From contig NZ_LMEO01000024.1 of assembly GCF_001426375.1 (NCBI RefSeq), forward strand, positions 1 to 60,863: a stretch of 60,863 nt of DNA. The letters run 5' to 3'. This document shows positions 41,020 through 51,072 of the stretch, piece after piece. The stretch is from Paenibacillus sp. Root444D2 (GTDB taxonomy: Bacteria; Bacillota; Bacilli; Paenibacillales; NBRC-103111). Position numbers and translations under genes: made by a program. Position 1 is the stretch's first letter. Each line of letters begins with the position of its first letter. The notes beneath the pieces were generated by a model. It did not search any database. It was not told the DNA's origin and worked only from the letters and a program-made list of their open reading frames with translations.

Positions 41020-41553
41020 TTATAGCTTTTCCACTTGGTCGAAATCGAGTTCAAGCGGGGTTTCTCTACCAAACATGTTGACATGTACCTTAAGTTTACC
41101 CTTGTCAGCAATAATTTCTTCAACAGAGCCGACAAAGTTTGCGAAAGGTCCCACCTTGACGCGTACGGTTTCTTTGAGTTCGAAGTCGATTTTCTCCTTC
41201 GGCTCTTCCATACCCATATGCTTCAGGATAGATTCAACTTCCTCAGGTAATAATGCAGTCGGCTTAGAGCCGGATCCTGTAGAACCTACGAATCCAGTTA
41301 CTCCTGGCGTATTACGCACGACATACCAAGAGTCATCCGTTTGAATCATTTCTACGAGGACATAACCCGGATAAACTTTGCGCATGACGACTTTTTTCTT
41401 GCCGTCTTTGTTTACCAGTTCTTCTTCCATAGGCACAAGCACACGGAAGATCTTGTCCGTCATTTCCATAGATTCAACACGTTTCTCTAGGTTGGCTTTC
41501 ACTTTGTTCTCATACCCTGAATAGGTATGTACGACGTACCATCTTTTTTCCAT
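41020..41553 (-). CDS. nusG: Transcription factor NusG
   Basis: A 177-residue pausing and elongation factor. The NGN domain starts EKRWYVVHTYSGYE; the C-terminal KOW is VRVKVGPFANFVGSVEEI (about 125-142). The ATG at 41553 gives the B. subtilis length; a GTG at 41565 would overlap the ribosome binding site. It follows secE by 24 bp. Confidence 0.97.
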   Translation of the reverse strand: MEKRWYVVHTYSGYENKVKANLEKRVESMEMTDKIFRVLVPMEEELVNKDGKKKVVMRKVYPGYVLVEMIQTDDSWYVVRNTPGVTGFVGSTGSGSKPTALLPEEVESILKHMGMEEPKEKIDFELKETVRVKVGPFANFVGSVEEIIADKGKLKVHVNMFGRETPLELDFDQVEKL

Positions 41554-41577
41554 GAATAAATTCACCTATAGTCCTGT

Positions 41578-41790
41578 TTATTTAAAAACAAGGCGCAGCA
41601 ACTCAGAAATTCCTAGATCCAGCACAAAAAAATAGATGGCAACAAAAGTTACGGTACCAATAACGACAAGCGTATAGGTAGTCATTTCTTTGCGACTTGG
41701 CCACTTGACCTTTTTGAGTTCTGACCAACTGTCGGTGAAGAAGGAAAAAGTGGATCCGAAGCTTTGTCTCATTCTAGCCAAGAACGCCAC
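41578..41790 (-). CDS. secE: Preprotein translocase subunit SecE
   Basis: A 70-residue single-span SecE: an amphipathic ELKKVKWPSRKEM stretch (about 24-36) then one membrane helix (39-60). It clamps SecY. The start is GTG (41790), 8 nt after GGAGGTG. It lies between rpmG and nusG. Confidence 0.95.
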   Translation of the reverse strand: MAFLARMRQSFGSTFSFFTDSWSELKKVKWPSRKEMTTYTLVVIGTVTFVAIYFFVLDLGISELLRLVFK

Positions 41791-41809
41791 AAACTACACC
41801 TCCAAAGAA

Positions 41810-41959
41810 CTACCTAGTCTCGCGATGAGCAGTATGTTCATTGCAAAATTTGCAATATTTCTTCAACTCAATACGGTCGGGATTGTTGCGCTTATTTTTA
41901 GTGGATGCATAGTTTCTTTGTTTGCAATTTGTGCACGCTAATGTGATGATGACCCGCAT
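41810..41959 (-). CDS. rpmG: 50S ribosomal protein L33 (zinc form)
   Basis: A 49-residue protein, [20 protein letters not shown] at the start and [16 protein letters not shown] at the end. Cys9, 12, 36 and 39 make the zinc site of the Cys-plus paralogue. AGGAGGTG lies 7 nt before the ATG. It heads rpmG-secE-nusG and is short enough to be missed by ORF callers. Confidence 0.95.
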   Translation of the reverse strand: MRVIITLACTNCKQRNYASTKNKRNNPDRIELKKYCKFCNEHTAHRETR

Positions 41960-41992
41960 GATGTACACCTCCTACAGACACTTTCTAATTAA

Positions 41993-42034
41993 AGCCCTTC
42001 TAAGCGCGTCAAAAAGAAAGCGACTTTTAGGGCT
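41993..42034 (-). promoter_or_regulatory. Leader hairpin before rpmG-secE-nusG
   Basis: AGCCCT and AGGGCT at the ends, with TAAG/CTTTTA and GCG/CGC pairs inside, give a long imperfect stem within the transcript leader between the promoter and rpmG. No T tract follows that would make it a terminator. Confidence 0.45.
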
Positions 42035-42043
42035 ACCTGAAAT

Positions 42044-42073
42044 ACTTTATCACAACCCGTAATAGGGTGTCAA
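42044..42073 (-). promoter_or_regulatory. Sigma-A promoter of rpmG-secE-nusG
   Basis: TTGACA (42068-42073), 18 bases, TAAAGT (42044-42049) on the minus strand, following the sigH terminator. Confidence 0.7.
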
Positions 42074-42152
42074 GGCAGAAGTCTCATAAATGCGAGAGTA
42101 TCATCAGTATAGACCCTCTAGACAATTGTTAAACATTCTCCCAAAGAAAAAC

Positions 42153-42178
42153 ACCCGCACAGCTTAAGCGGCGCGGGT
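42153..42178 (-). terminator. Terminator after sigH
   Basis: ACCCGC (42153-42158) pairs with GCGGGT (42173-42178), inner GCTTAAGC palindrome; on the minus strand GTTTTTC follows. It starts 5 nt after the sigH stop. Confidence 0.88.
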
Positions 42179-42183
42179 ACCTC

Positions 42184-42828
42184 CTACAAATCTCGGACTT
42201 CTAGATAACGTTCAAGTTTGCGTTTAACACGTTGAAGAGCATTATCAATAGACTTCACATGACGATCGAGATCAACGGCAATTTCTTGATACGATCTGCC
42301 ATCGAGATAGAGCATCAGCACCCTGCGCTCTAGGTCACTTAATATCTCTCCCATTTTATCTTCAAGGCCCGTAAACTCTTCTTGATTGATTACAAGCTCC
42401 TCAGGATCTGTAACCCGGGAACCGCTAATAACGTCAAGCAGCGTACGATCAGAATCTTCATCATAGATAGGCTTGTCCAGTGACACGTAGGAGTTAAGAG
42501 GAATGTGCTTCTGACGCGTTGCTGTTTTGATAGCCGTGATGATCTGTCGAGTGATGCACAGTTCAGCAAAGGCTTTGAATGAAGCAAGCTTGTCTCCTCG
42601 GAAGTCGCGAATAGATTTATATAAACCTATCATACCTTCCTGCACAATGTCTTCTCGGTCTGCACCTATCAAAAAATAAGAACGTGCTTTGGCACGTACG
42701 AAATTCTTATATTTATTGATAAGGTATTCCAACGCTTCGCTACTGCCTTCACGAACTGCTTCGACGATGTCTTCATCTGGCTTGAGGTCATAATCATACA
42801 TTCTCAGTTCTTTGAGGTCGACACTCAC
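42184..42828 (-). CDS. sigH: RNA polymerase sigma factor SigH
   Basis: A 214-residue sigma-70 family factor that directs early sporulation and competence genes. Region 2 (EYLINKYKNFVRAKARSYF, DIVQEGMIGLYKSIRDF) and the helix-turn-helix of region 4 (LDGRSYQEIAVDLDRHVKS) are complete. A GTG at 42828 has the best spacing from GGAGGG; TTG codons at 42831 and 42834 are alternatives. It follows rae1 as in B. subtilis. Expression there is raised when AbrB is removed; no site was sought here. Confidence 0.95.
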   Translation of the reverse strand: MSVDLKELRMYDYDLKPDEDIVEAVREGSSEALEYLINKYKNFVRAKARSYFLIGADREDIVQEGMIGLYKSIRDFRGDKLASFKAFAELCITRQIITAIKTATRQKHIPLNSYVSLDKPIYDEDSDRTLLDVISGSRVTDPEELVINQEEFTGLEDKMGEILSDLERRVLMLYLDGRSYQEIAVDLDRHVKSIDNALQRVKRKLERYLEVRDL

Positions 42829-42947
42829 CAACAATCCCTCCGGCCTGCAGGACTACCCAGATTCACTATAAAAGTTTAGGTTAAGTATACATGAAGAAAA
42901 CTCACACCGTCAACGGGGAACCGCACCATTTCTAGCATTTGGAGGAT

Positions 42948-43460
42948 TCACTCTCCTCTTCGCCACCGCTCGAACTGCTCTTTGAGCTCATGGCTCAGTT
43001 TACTTTCGAACGGATTACGCTTGGATGAGGTTTCGGGATGAATACGTTCTCTCACTTCTTTGCGATTCTGTTTGATTTTGACTAGCAGTTCACCAGCGGG
43101 CATCCGAAGAGCTCCTTTACCGAATATGACATGCTGCTCAATCATATCCGAGGTGGCTACATAGATCTGCTTACGCCTTCCCATCAGATTCGTGACCAGG
43201 CGTTCGATCCGTTCATCTGCCGTTTCCTTCTCTTTGGTATAGAGTACTATAAGCTTACTCTGCACATACTTCTTACCAAGTCCTGGTACCATATAGGCAT
43301 CAAAAACAAGATATACCTTCATACCTGAGTAGGATTGATACTCCGCTAGCATATGAATTAACTGATCGCGAGCGCCCTCCAGATCCGTGTCTTTCAGCTT
43401 ACTCAGCTCCGGCCAAGCGCCAATAATATTGTAGCCATCAACAATCAGAAACTGTTCCAT
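42948..43460 (-). CDS. rae1: Ribosome-associated endonuclease Rae1 (YacP), NYN domain
   Basis: A 170-residue NYN/PIN-fold RNase. In B. subtilis Rae1 enters the ribosomal A site and cuts certain mRNAs during translation. The acidic site is suggested by FLIVDGYNIIGAWP (Asp8), VYLVFDAY and the TADERIE segment. The ribosome binding site is weak (AAGAG inside the rlmB end, 5 bp upstream), so translation is probably coupled to rlmB. Confidence 0.9.
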   Translation of the reverse strand: MEQFLIVDGYNIIGAWPELSKLKDTDLEGARDQLIHMLAEYQSYSGMKVYLVFDAYMVPGLGKKYVQSKLIVLYTKEKETADERIERLVTNLMGRRKQIYVATSDMIEQHVIFGKGALRMPAGELLVKIKQNRKEVRERIHPETSSKRNPFESKLSHELKEQFERWRRGE

Positions 43461-43465
43461 TTCAT

Positions 43466-44206
43466 TTAACTCTTATTACGCTGTCTAACCACTTCATACA
43501 TCAATACCCCCGCGGCAACGGACGCATTCAAAGAATTCACATGCCCTGCCATCGGAAGCTTAACTAAGAAGTCACATTTCTCTTTAATTAATCGACCAAC
43601 ACCTTTACCTTCATTGCCGATAACAAGTGCTATTGGAATACTAAAGTTGGCTTTATACACGTCTTGAGCAGCGGTTACATCCGTTCCAGCGACCCAAACT
43701 CCCTGCTCTTTCAATTTCTCAATCGTCTGCGCGATATTCGTCACACGCGCAACGGGAACATATTCAACAGCCCCAGCTGAAGTCTTGGAAACTGTAGCTG
43801 TAAGTCCGACGGAACGCCGTTTGGGAATAATGACGCCATGAACACCTGTACAATCTGCTGTTCGCAGAATTGAACCCAGATTATGCGGATCCTCGATCTC
43901 ATCAAGAATCAGGATAAAAGGTTCTTGCCCAAGTTCTTTAGCCTTAGCTAGAATATCTTCTACTTCGACATACTCATAGGCTGCAACTTGCGCTACAACA
44001 CCTTGGTGTTGCAGACCTTCAGCCATTTGGTCCAGCTTACGCTTATCCGTAAACTGAACGATAATGCCTACATTCTTGGCTTCCGCTACAATAGGACCCG
44101 CGAATTGCTTCTGAGCACTCTCTGCGATCCATATTTTATTAATCGTCCGACCTGCACGAAGCGCCTCCAGAACGGAGTGCTTCCCGCCGATATATTCTTC
44201 ATCCAT
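43466..44206 (-). CDS. rlmB: 23S rRNA (guanosine-2'-O-)-methyltransferase RlmB
   Basis: A 246-residue SPOUT methyltransferase expected to modify G2251 in the P loop of 23S rRNA. An L30e-like substrate domain (1-75) precedes the trefoil-knot domain with NLGSILRTADCTGVHGVI, ALVIGNEGKGV and VNSLNASVAAGVLMYE (SAM-binding knot). TTTTAGGAGG precedes the ATG. It follows mrnC by 53 bp. Confidence 0.94.
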   Translation of the reverse strand: MDEEYIGGKHSVLEALRAGRTINKIWIAESAQKQFAGPIVAEAKNVGIIVQFTDKRKLDQMAEGLQHQGVVAQVAAYEYVEVEDILAKAKELGQEPFILILDEIEDPHNLGSILRTADCTGVHGVIIPKRRSVGLTATVSKTSAGAVEYVPVARVTNIAQTIEKLKEQGVWVAGTDVTAAQDVYKANFSIPIALVIGNEGKGVGRLIKEKCDFLVKLPMAGHVNSLNASVAAGVLMYEVVRQRNKS

Positions 44207-44259
44207 TCCTGTTCCTCCTAAAAGTTTTGCTCAAACAATACAATCATCGTTAGCTTAAG

Positions 44260-44691
44260 CTACTTGTTCTGCTTATAAGTAATCGCAAAATCTAATATTT
44301 CCTTCAATCTCTCAAAAGATTGTTTATAGTACAAATATCCGATTAAGCACTCAAACGCGGTGCTGTGCCGGTATTCCAGCACCTCCGCGTTTTTGGCTGT
44401 AGTTCCTGATTTGGCATTGCGTCCCCGCTTTACCATGTCTACTTCTTCTTCCGACAGCATCGGCATCAAAGCCTCCAACAATTTGGATTGCGCTTTGGCT
44501 GATACATATCCCGTCGATGCTTTGTGCAAATGGTTCGGTCGATGATTAGCTCCAGAAATAACATATTGCCTGATGTACACTTCATATATAGCATCCCCTA
44601 TATATGCCAATACAAGCGGATTCAGTAAATGGGGACTTTTAGATGGCGGGAAAATAAAAAGGTTCGCAGCGTCATGGATCGACTCGCTCAT
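44260..44691 (-). CDS. mrnC: Mini-ribonuclease III
   Basis: A 143-residue RNase III catalytic domain without the double-stranded RNA-binding domain. It matures both ends of 23S rRNA in B. subtilis. [14 protein letters not shown] carries the catalytic Asp and Glu; [12 protein letters not shown] near the end is the second acidic helix. Its ATG overlaps the cysS stop by 4 nt, so the two are coupled. Confidence 0.95.
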   Translation of the reverse strand: MSESIHDAANLFIFPPSKSPHLLNPLVLAYIGDAIYEVYIRQYVISGANHRPNHLHKASTGYVSAKAQSKLLEALMPMLSEEEVDMVKRGRNAKSGTTAKNAEVLEYRHSTAFECLIGYLYYKQSFERLKEILDFAITYKQNK

Positions 44692-46088
44692 TTACGGCGC
44701 CAACGTATTCCCTGTGGTGTATCTTCTAGGAATATCCCTTTCTCTGTGAGCAGATCACGGATTTCATCCGCGCGAGCCCAGTTCTTCGATTTACGCGATT
44801 CAGTCCGTTCAATAATCAACTGCTCAATCTCTTCATCCAACAACTCATCCGCTTGCTGCGAAAGAATCCCTAAGGTTTGGTCGAACGCTTGCAGCTGATC
44901 TAAGAAAAGCTGCAGCGCGGCGGCATTTACCCGCTCCTGTTGCAGGTACAGGTTCGCTTCAGCAACAAGGTCGAATACCGCTGTAATTGCATCCGGAGTA
45001 TTGAAATCGTCGTTCATCTTATCGTCAAACTGGCTTGCAATCGCAGCCAGGCGATCCGTTAATGTTGATTCTATTTCACTAGTCGCAGAAGCAGTAGTAA
45101 GTCGATGCTTCAAGTTGTCATAAGCATTCTGAATGCGTTCTAACGCGTTAGAGGCTTGTTTCAAGCTTTCATCGCTGAAATTCAGCGGATTGCGATAGTG
45201 CGCGGATAACATGAAGAAACGGAATACTTGCGGTTTGATTTGTTTAACGAGATCACGAATAAGAATTCCGTTGCCAAGTGACTTGGACATCTTCTCATTG
45301 TCAATGTTAAGGAATGCATTGTGCAGCCAATAATTAGCCATCGGATGCCCTGTTACAGCTTCCGTCTGAGCGATTTCACATTCATGATGCGGGAACGTCA
45401 AGTCTTGTCCGCCACCGTGAATATCAATCGTTTCACCCAAATATTTGCGCACCATGGCGGAGCATTCGATATGCCAGCCTGGACGACCTTGGCCCCATGG
45501 ACTATCCCAATAAATCTCTCCCGGTTTGGCCGCTTTCCACAGAACAAAATCCTGAGGACTCTCTTTGCGATCATCTACTTCAATGCGGATACCGTATTGG
45601 AGCTCTTCCAAATTTTGATTGGATAACTTGCCATACTCCGCAAATTTGCTTGTTCGGTAATAAACGTCACCGCCGGCTTCGTAGGCGAAATCTTTCTCAA
45701 CTAGGGCGACAATGAAATCTATAATTTCCTGGATGTTCTCCGTCACACGCGGATTCAAAGTAGCATCGTGAACGCCAAGCGTTTTGACGTCATCCAAAAA
45801 GGCTTGAATGAATGTTTCTGCAAGCTCTGGAACAGTAACAGCCAACTCCTCAGCTTTACGAATCATTTTATCATCCACATCGGTAAAGTTCGTAATATAA
45901 GTCACTTCATACTTCTGAGATTCCAAATAGCGACGTACAACATCGAAGAAAATAACCGGTCTGCCGTTACCAATATGAATATAGTTATACACAGTAGGCC
46001 CGCAAACGTACATCTTCACTTTGCCTGGTTCAATTGGAACGAATTCTTCTTTTTTCCGCGTTAGCGTATTATACACTCTGAGTGTCAT
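44688..46088 (-). CDS. cysS: Cysteinyl-tRNA synthetase
   Basis: A 466-residue class I synthetase. The HIGH-type motif is YNYIHIGN with the zinc Cys in [16 protein letters not shown] and [11 protein letters not shown] give the other zinc ligands; KMSKSLGN is the KMSKS loop. The ATG at 46088 gives the B. subtilis length and overlaps the cysE end by 20 nt; longer frames lack ribosome binding sites. It lies under the same Cys T-box as cysE. Confidence 0.97.
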   Translation of the reverse strand: MTLRVYNTLTRKKEEFVPIEPGKVKMYVCGPTVYNYIHIGNGRPVIFFDVVRRYLESQKYEVTYITNFTDVDDKMIRKAEELAVTVPELAETFIQAFLDDVKTLGVHDATLNPRVTENIQEIIDFIVALVEKDFAYEAGGDVYYRTSKFAEYGKLSNQNLEELQYGIRIEVDDRKESPQDFVLWKAAKPGEIYWDSPWGQGRPGWHIECSAMVRKYLGETIDIHGGGQDLTFPHHECEIAQTEAVTGHPMANYWLHNAFLNIDNEKMSKSLGNGILIRDLVKQIKPQVFRFFMLSAHYRNPLNFSDESLKQASNALERIQNAYDNLKHRLTTASATSEIESTLTDRLAAIASQFDDKMNDDFNTPDAITAVFDLVAEANLYLQQERVNAAALQLFLDQLQAFDQTLGILSQQADELLDEEIEQLIIERTESRKSKNWARADEIRDLLTEKGIFLEDTPQGIRWRRK

Positions 46089-46740
46089 GTTCTCTCGTTT
46101 CTCCATTCTTAAGGCGTTCTTGTTCAAGTTGCCGTTTTAAATCATTAATCTGATTCTGTAATTCCTGAAATATATCAACAATAGGATCAGGTAAGTTCCC
46201 ATGGTCCAAACGATTTACACGAACCCCGTCCCGTTTAACAAGTTTAGCAGGGATCGTGACGACGGTGCTATTGGAAGGAACTTCCTGAATGACTACCGCA
46301 TTAGAGCCAATACGTGAATTTTCGCCTACGAGGAAAGAACCAAGAATTTTGGCACCCGAGCCAATAACTACATTATTACCAATAGTTGGATGTCTCTTAC
46401 CTTTTTCTTTCCCCGTCCCCCCTAAGGTTACCCCTTGGTAAAGGATGACATCGTCACCAATCTCACAGGTTTCCCCGATAACAACACCCATGCCATGATC
46501 AATAAACAGTCTTTTCCCTATGGTTGCACCCGGGTGAATCTCAATCCCTGTCATGAACCGGCTCCACTGCGAAACGATACGAGCGATCGTATACATTCCC
46601 CGCTTGTAAAACCAGTGACCGATTCGATGGGACCAAATCGCATGAAGACCAGAATACGTAAAAACAACCTCAAACCAGCTGCGTGCAGCCGGGTCGTTAT
46701 CGAATACGGCGGATATATCAGATTTGATCGTTGCCCACAT
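46069..46740 (-). CDS. cysE: Serine O-acetyltransferase
   Basis: A 223-residue enzyme making O-acetylserine for cysteine synthesis. A helical N-terminal part is followed by the left-handed beta helix with hexapeptide repeats ([20 protein letters not shown] in part, [20 protein letters not shown] in part) bearing the active-site His and Asp. GAAGGTG lies 6 nt before the ATG at 46740. It is first gene after the T-box. Confidence 0.96.
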   Translation of the reverse strand: MWATIKSDISAVFDNDPAARSWFEVVFTYSGLHAIWSHRIGHWFYKRGMYTIARIVSQWSRFMTGIEIHPGATIGKRLFIDHGMGVVIGETCEIGDDVILYQGVTLGGTGKEKGKRHPTIGNNVVIGSGAKILGSFLVGENSRIGSNAVVIQEVPSNSTVVTIPAKLVKRDGVRVNRLDHGNLPDPIVDIFQELQNQINDLKRQLEQERLKNGETREHDTQSV

Positions 46741-46785
46741 GTTCTCACCTTCTTCGTAGAAATCATACAAGGATTCTTCTAAAAC

Positions 46786-47022
46786 AAAAAAAGCCCCCGC
46801 AGCCATATGGCTGCAGAGGCGTAGTTATCGCGGTTCCACTCTGCTTGGTGACTCGGAAGTCTCCCAACTTAAGTTCCCGTAACGTGGGTATTCCGGCTGC
46901 GCCTACCCTACTCTTACGAGTATTCGGCGCGGCAGCTCCCAGGTGCATTTCCGATTACAGGAATTGGATAACTCACAGCCAAAGCCTCCCGGCTTCGATT
47001 ATCCTCTCTGATAAATCCCTAG
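46786..47022 (-). promoter_or_regulatory. T-box riboswitch, cysteine specific, controlling cysE-cysS
   Basis: The minus strand has the T-box sequence AGAGTGGAACCGCG (46829-46842) in the antiterminator, then a GC-rich terminator hairpin (GCAGCC-ATAT-GGCTGC core, 46791-46821) and T7. The base of stem I is CTAGG/CCTGG (47018-47022 and about 46939-46943). In the specifier loop AATGCACC the codon is TGC (46945-46947), Cys. The UGGA of the T-box fits the U73 discriminator of tRNA-Cys. Uncharged tRNA-Cys would allow cysE-cysS transcription. Confidence 0.93.
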
Positions 47023-47063
47023 TTAAGCGTACTCTCCTGATCATTGCATTCGATATTGAACTA

Positions 47064-47092
47064 AGTATAGCGAAAAGAAACCCGCTTTACAA
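47064..47092 (-). promoter_or_regulatory. Promoter of the T-box-cysE-cysS unit
   Basis: TTGTAA (47087-47092), 17 bases, TATACT (47064-47069) on the minus strand. The -35 overlaps the gltX stop codon. Start near 47057. Confidence 0.8.
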
Positions 47093-48541
47093 TAAGTTCC
47101 TTAGACGTGATGCGACTTTTTCTTTGCCAAGTAAGTAAAGAGACACATTTAAGTCAGGTCCGTGCACTTGCCCCGTTAGCGCAGAACGAATGGACATGAA
47201 CAGTTGTTTCCCTTTGAAGCCCGTATCCTTCTGCACTTGTTTCAGCAAAGCGGGGATGGCTTCTACGGTGAAAGCTTCCGCTTGCTCGACTTGCGTGAGA
47301 AAGCTAGCTAGCACAACAGGCACATGCTCCTCTTTCAAAACAGCAGCTGCTTCCTCATCGATAACCAACTCTTCTTTGAAGAAGATGCTGGATAGCTCGA
47401 CGATCTCTGCCGCGAAACGCATTCTCTCTTGATTGAGGCCTACCAGAGCCGTTACCCACTCTTGAGCTGCGGCATCCAAATCACCTTGGATGTATCCAGC
47501 CTTTTGCAGATGAGGCACACATAACTCGACCACTCGGGAGAGCGGCGCCTTTTTCAAATAAGCATTGTTCATCCAATTCAATTTATCCATATCAAACACA
47601 GCCGGACTTTTGGATACGCGATCCAGGTCAAACTGGGCAATAAGGTCTTCTTTCGTGAACATTTCTTCTTCGCCGCCAGGAGACCAGCCGAGCAGAGCAA
47701 TGAAGTTAACAACAGCTTCAGGCAGATAGCCTAGCTCTTTGTACTGTTCGATAAACTGAATGATGGATTCATCCCGTTTACTCATTTTTTTACGATCTGG
47801 ATTCAAGATAAGCGCCAAATGAGCAAAGTCAGGCACAGGAAGTCCCAGCGCTTCATACATGAGGATTTGTCTTGGTGTATTGGACAGATGCTCCTCACCG
47901 CGAATAACCAGATTGATTTTCATCAAATGATCGTCCACAATGACAGCAAAATTATAGGTTGGAATACCATCGGTACGTGCAATGATGAAATCACCAATCC
48001 CATTGGATTCAAATTCAACATGCTCTCGCACCTTATCCTCAAAGCCGATAATCCGGTCTTTTGGAACACGGAAACGAATGGATGCCTTACGTCCTTCAGC
48101 TTGATAAGCAGCAATCTGATCATGTGTTAAGTTACGGCATTTACCTGAATAACCACCCATTTCTCCGCGTGCTTCTTGCTCTGCCCGCTCCTGCTCCAAA
48201 TCCGCTTCAGAGCAATAGCAATGGTATGCGTGGCCGCTCTGAACCAATTGATCTAGATACGTCTGATAAATATCCAGGCGCTCCATCTGACGATAAGGAC
48301 CGTATGGACCTCCGATATCTACGCTCTCATCCCACTCTAAACCAAGCCATTTTAGGCCATTCAGTTGATCCTCGATACCAGACTCTTTATGACGAGTTTG
48401 ATCCGTATCTTCAAAACGAACAACGAACGCACCGCCATGGCGACGCGCCAATAAATAATCAAACAGTGCTGTACGAGCACCGCCAATATGTAAATGTCCA
48501 GTCGGACTAGGTGCATAACGCACACGTAAAGGCTGATTCAT
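47087..48541 (-). CDS. gltX: Glutamyl-tRNA synthetase
   Basis: A 484-residue class I synthetase. [17 protein letters not shown] (HIGH motif) lies near residue 11 and KKMSKRDES is KMSKS. Organisms of this group charge both tRNA-Glu and tRNA-Gln with it and then use GatCAB; this is inferred from the family. GGAGAAGAGGG precedes the ATG. Confidence 0.97.
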   Translation of the reverse strand: MNQPLRVRYAPSPTGHLHIGGARTALFDYLLARRHGGAFVVRFEDTDQTRHKESGIEDQLNGLKWLGLEWDESVDIGGPYGPYRQMERLDIYQTYLDQLVQSGHAYHCYCSEADLEQERAEQEARGEMGGYSGKCRNLTHDQIAAYQAEGRKASIRFRVPKDRIIGFEDKVREHVEFESNGIGDFIIARTDGIPTYNFAVIVDDHLMKINLVIRGEEHLSNTPRQILMYEALGLPVPDFAHLALILNPDRKKMSKRDESIIQFIEQYKELGYLPEAVVNFIALLGWSPGGEEEMFTKEDLIAQFDLDRVSKSPAVFDMDKLNWMNNAYLKKAPLSRVVELCVPHLQKAGYIQGDLDAAAQEWVTALVGLNQERMRFAAEIVELSSIFFKEELVIDEEAAAVLKEEHVPVVLASFLTQVEQAEAFTVEAIPALLKQVQKDTGFKGKQLFMSIRSALTGQVHGPDLNVSLYLLGKEKVASRLRNLL

Positions 48542-48572
48542 GTGTGTACCCTCTTCTCCCCAATATTACCTG

Positions 48573-49058
48573 CTATTCTAGCACATCTCGAATTAAACAA
48601 ACAACCGATTGCGCAGCAATACCTTCGCCTCGACCCGTGAAACCAAGCTGTTCCGTCGTCGTAGCCTTCACATTGACTTGATCTGGCTTAGCGTCTAGCG
48701 CCGCTGCAATGATTTCTACCATCTGCGGGATGTACGGCGCCATTTTGGGCTTCTGCGCAATGATTGTAGAATCCGTATTCCCAAGGTGATAACCTTTGTC
48801 CTTAGCCAGCTGCCATACCTGCTTCAGCAGTACTAGACTATCCGCATCCTTGAACTCTGCAGCCGTATCCGGGAAATGCTTCCCGATATCGCCTAAGCCC
48901 AGTGCGCCTAAAATAGCATCGCTAATAGCATGCAGCAGTACGTCCGCATCGGAGTGACCGAGCAACCCTTTTTCATAAGGAATCGTCACGCCTCCAATAA
49001 TGCATTTACGGCCTTCCACCAACTGATGAACATCAAATCCTTGTCCTACGCGAATCAT
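48573..49058 (-). CDS. ispF: 2-C-methyl-D-erythritol 2,4-cyclodiphosphate synthase
   Basis: A 161-residue enzyme of the MEP isoprenoid pathway. GFDVHQL gives zinc ligands Asp and His; [21 protein letters not shown] continues the site (shown in parts: [21 protein letters not shown]). The ATG at 49058 has GAGAGG upstream and overlaps the ispD stop by 4 nt (ATGA). Confidence 0.96.
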   Translation of the reverse strand: MIRVGQGFDVHQLVEGRKCIIGGVTIPYEKGLLGHSDADVLLHAISDAILGALGLGDIGKHFPDTAAEFKDADSLVLLKQVWQLAKDKGYHLGNTDSTIIAQKPKMAPYIPQMVEIIAAALDAKPDQVNVKATTTEQLGFTGRGEGIAAQSVVCLIRDVLE

Positions 49059-49759
49059 AGCTGTCCCTCTCCCCTTACGTTGTGTAGTATCCATTCTGCC
49101 CATGGCAAATCTTCCGGTGTCGTAATCTTAATATTATAATAGTCCCCTTCGACCACATGCACCGTCGTTCCTATTCGTTCAACCAACATCGCATCGTCCG
49201 TCCCCATGAAATCATCCTGAAGAGCCCGTTCGTGCGCTTCCTGTAGAAGAGAAAGCCGAAAAGCTTGCGGCGTTTGGATCGCCCACAAGCTTCGTCTATC
49301 GGGTGTAGATTGAATTCGTTTCTCGGTATCTACGATTTTGATCGTATCTTTAACAGGTACGGCCAGTACAGCTGCATCCTGTTCTTGCGCTTTCACAAGA
49401 CAATCGAACACATGTTCTTTTTTTACGAAAGGCCTAACACCGTCATGAACGAGTACCCACGTTGTATCCCTCTGTAAGGAGTCCAGACCCCGTCTAACGG
49501 AATCTTGACGTTCGGCGCCTCCTGCTAGCACATGAGTGACCTTGGAAAGAGCGTAGTCCTGCACAAAGCCTCTACAGCGATCTACGTCAGTTCCCCCAAC
49601 AACGAGAATGATTTCATCCACTTCATGTATGTTTTGAAATAATTGCAAGGTATGTACCAGAATTGGCTTGTGTCCCAGATGTAAGTATTGTTTACTTTCA
49701 ACCGTTCCCATTCGCGAGCCCTTGCCCGCTGCCACGATGATAACTCCTAGCTTCCCCAT
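49055..49759 (-). CDS. ispD: 2-C-methyl-D-erythritol 4-phosphate cytidylyltransferase
   Basis: A 234-residue nucleotidyltransferase of the MEP pathway. [13 protein letters not shown] binds [12 protein letters not shown] and the DDAMLVE stretch follow. The ATG at 49759 is taken as start; GGAGGT lies only about 4 nt before it, a short spacing. The frame open to 49816 runs through repeat copy D and is not coding. Coupled to ispF. Confidence 0.95.
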   Translation of the reverse strand: MGKLGVIIVAAGKGSRMGTVESKQYLHLGHKPILVHTLQLFQNIHEVDEIILVVGGTDVDRCRGFVQDYALSKVTHVLAGGAERQDSVRRGLDSLQRDTTWVLVHDGVRPFVKKEHVFDCLVKAQEQDAAVLAVPVKDTIKIVDTEKRIQSTPDRRSLWAIQTPQAFRLSLLQEAHERALQDDFMGTDDAMLVERIGTTVHVVEGDYYNIKITTPEDLPWAEWILHNVRGEGQL

Positions 49760-49776
49760 ATGACCTCCAACTAAGT

Positions 49777-49811
49777 GCTTTCTGAAAGAAAGCTTTCTTC
49801 GTAAGCATAGG
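49777..49811 (+). repeat. Intergenic palindromic repeat, copy D
   Basis: GCTTTCT-GA-AAGAAAGC is followed by TTTCTTCGTAAGCATAGGCC. It shares the two-stem plan and the CTTCGTAAGCATA core of copy A, with compensating changes in the first stem (GTTTTCT to GCTTTCT, AGAAAAC to AGAAAGC). It lies between yacL and ispD. Confidence 0.75.
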
Positions 49812-49849
49812 CCCATAGAGCTATGTTACATCTCCTTATCATACTGGTT

Positions 49850-50914
49850 TTACTGTGCTTTTTCCAATAGTTTCGGTTTAGCGAAAATCATACGTCCCGC
49901 CGATGTCTGCAGAACACTTGTGACCATCACTTCGAGTGTCATCCCAATGAATTCGCGCCCGCCTTCCACCACGATCATCGTACCGTCGTCCAGATAAGCT
50001 ACACCTTGTCCATGCTCCTTGCCATCCTTAATGACTTGAACTATGATTTCTTCACCCGGTAGGACAACAGGCTTTACTGCATTCGCGAGGTCATTGATAT
50101 TGAGTACAGAAACACCTTGCAGTTCACATACTTTGTTTAAATTGAAATCATTCGTAATCACTTTGCCTTGCAGTACTTTTGCCAGCCGGACTAGCTTGCT
50201 ATCTACTTCAGATATTTCCTCGAAATCTCCTTCGTAAATGAGCACTTTCACTTCAAGTTCCTTTTGGATTTTGTTCAAAATGTCCAGACCGCGTCGACCG
50301 CGATTCCTCTTGAGTAAATCCGATGAATCGGCAATGTGCTGCAGCTCTTCCAAGACAAATTCGGGAATAACGAGGGTACCCTCGATAAAGCCTGTTTTAC
50401 AAATATCTGCGATCCTGCCATCAATAATGACACTAGTGTCGAGAATCTTATGCTCCTCATAAGGACGATGTGTCTGCTTCTCTGGGCCTGTGGATCGACT
50501 CTTTGCAATGATCTGAACCAGCTCTTCCCGCTTGCTGTAACCGATACGGAACCCCATAACAGCTAATACCGCAGACACAATGAACGGTAAAAAGGGACTA
50601 GCCCACTTCGCCTGCTCCAGTACAGGGAACACCAATACTGATATAAGCAGCCCAATGACTAAGCCTAACGTACCTGAGAGTAAATCAGACACCGGGATAT
50701 CCGCTACATTCCTTTCGCCTCTCATAAGCAGTTTCATTCCCTGACTAGCAACCCATGACGAAAGGAAGAACATACCTACTGCGCATAAACTATTAATCCA
50801 GATAACTTGTCCCGCATCACTCATTAATACTGTTTTTCGAAGGATCGAATCACTCCAACTATAACCTAAACTACCACCCATGATGGCCAAAATGATTTGT
50901 ACCCATTTCCTCAT
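49850..50914 (-). CDS. PIN/TRAM-domain membrane protein YacL
   Basis: A 354-residue protein with about four membrane helices (residues 1-120), then a PIN nuclease domain (KILDTSVIIDGRIADICKTG in part, RGRRGLDILNKIQ, KVITNDFNLNKVC) and a C-terminal TRAM RNA-binding domain (PGEEIIVQVIKDGKEHGQG in part). Acidic PIN residues are kept. The substrate is unknown. It normally sits between disA and ispD; here two genes, a plus-strand ORF and pssA, lie between it and disA. Confidence 0.88.
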   Translation of the reverse strand: MRKWVQIILAIMGGSLGYSWSDSILRKTVLMSDAGQVIWINSLCAVGMFFLSSWVASQGMKLLMRGERNVADIPVSDLLSGTLGLVIGLLISVLVFPVLEQAKWASPFLPFIVSAVLAVMGFRIGYSKREELVQIIAKSRSTGPEKQTHRPYEEHKILDTSVIIDGRIADICKTGFIEGTLVIPEFVLEELQHIADSSDLLKRNRGRRGLDILNKIQKELEVKVLIYEGDFEEISEVDSKLVRLAKVLQGKVITNDFNLNKVCELQGVSVLNINDLANAVKPVVLPGEEIIVQVIKDGKEHGQGVAYLDDGTMIVVEGGREFIGMTLEVMVTSVLQTSAGRMIFAKPKLLEKAQ

Positions 50915-51006
50915 CACAGATTCACCCCCTAAATCAAACTTGTTTTAAGCCTTATTACAATTATGTTCCAATTTCTCCAACGTTAATCACTTCTTTACAT
51001 GGAAAA

Positions 51007-51035
51007 TTGAAATATTAGAGGGCTTCCTTTATAAT
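51007..51035 (+). promoter_or_regulatory. Sigma-A promoter of the plus-strand ORF
   Basis: TTGAAA (51007-51012), 17 bases, TATAAT (51030-51035) on the plus strand; start near 51042, about 31 nt before the chosen ATG. Confidence 0.85.
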
Positions 51036-51072
51036 GAAATTAGAAGTTACCAACACACCCGAGGTGGATGGA

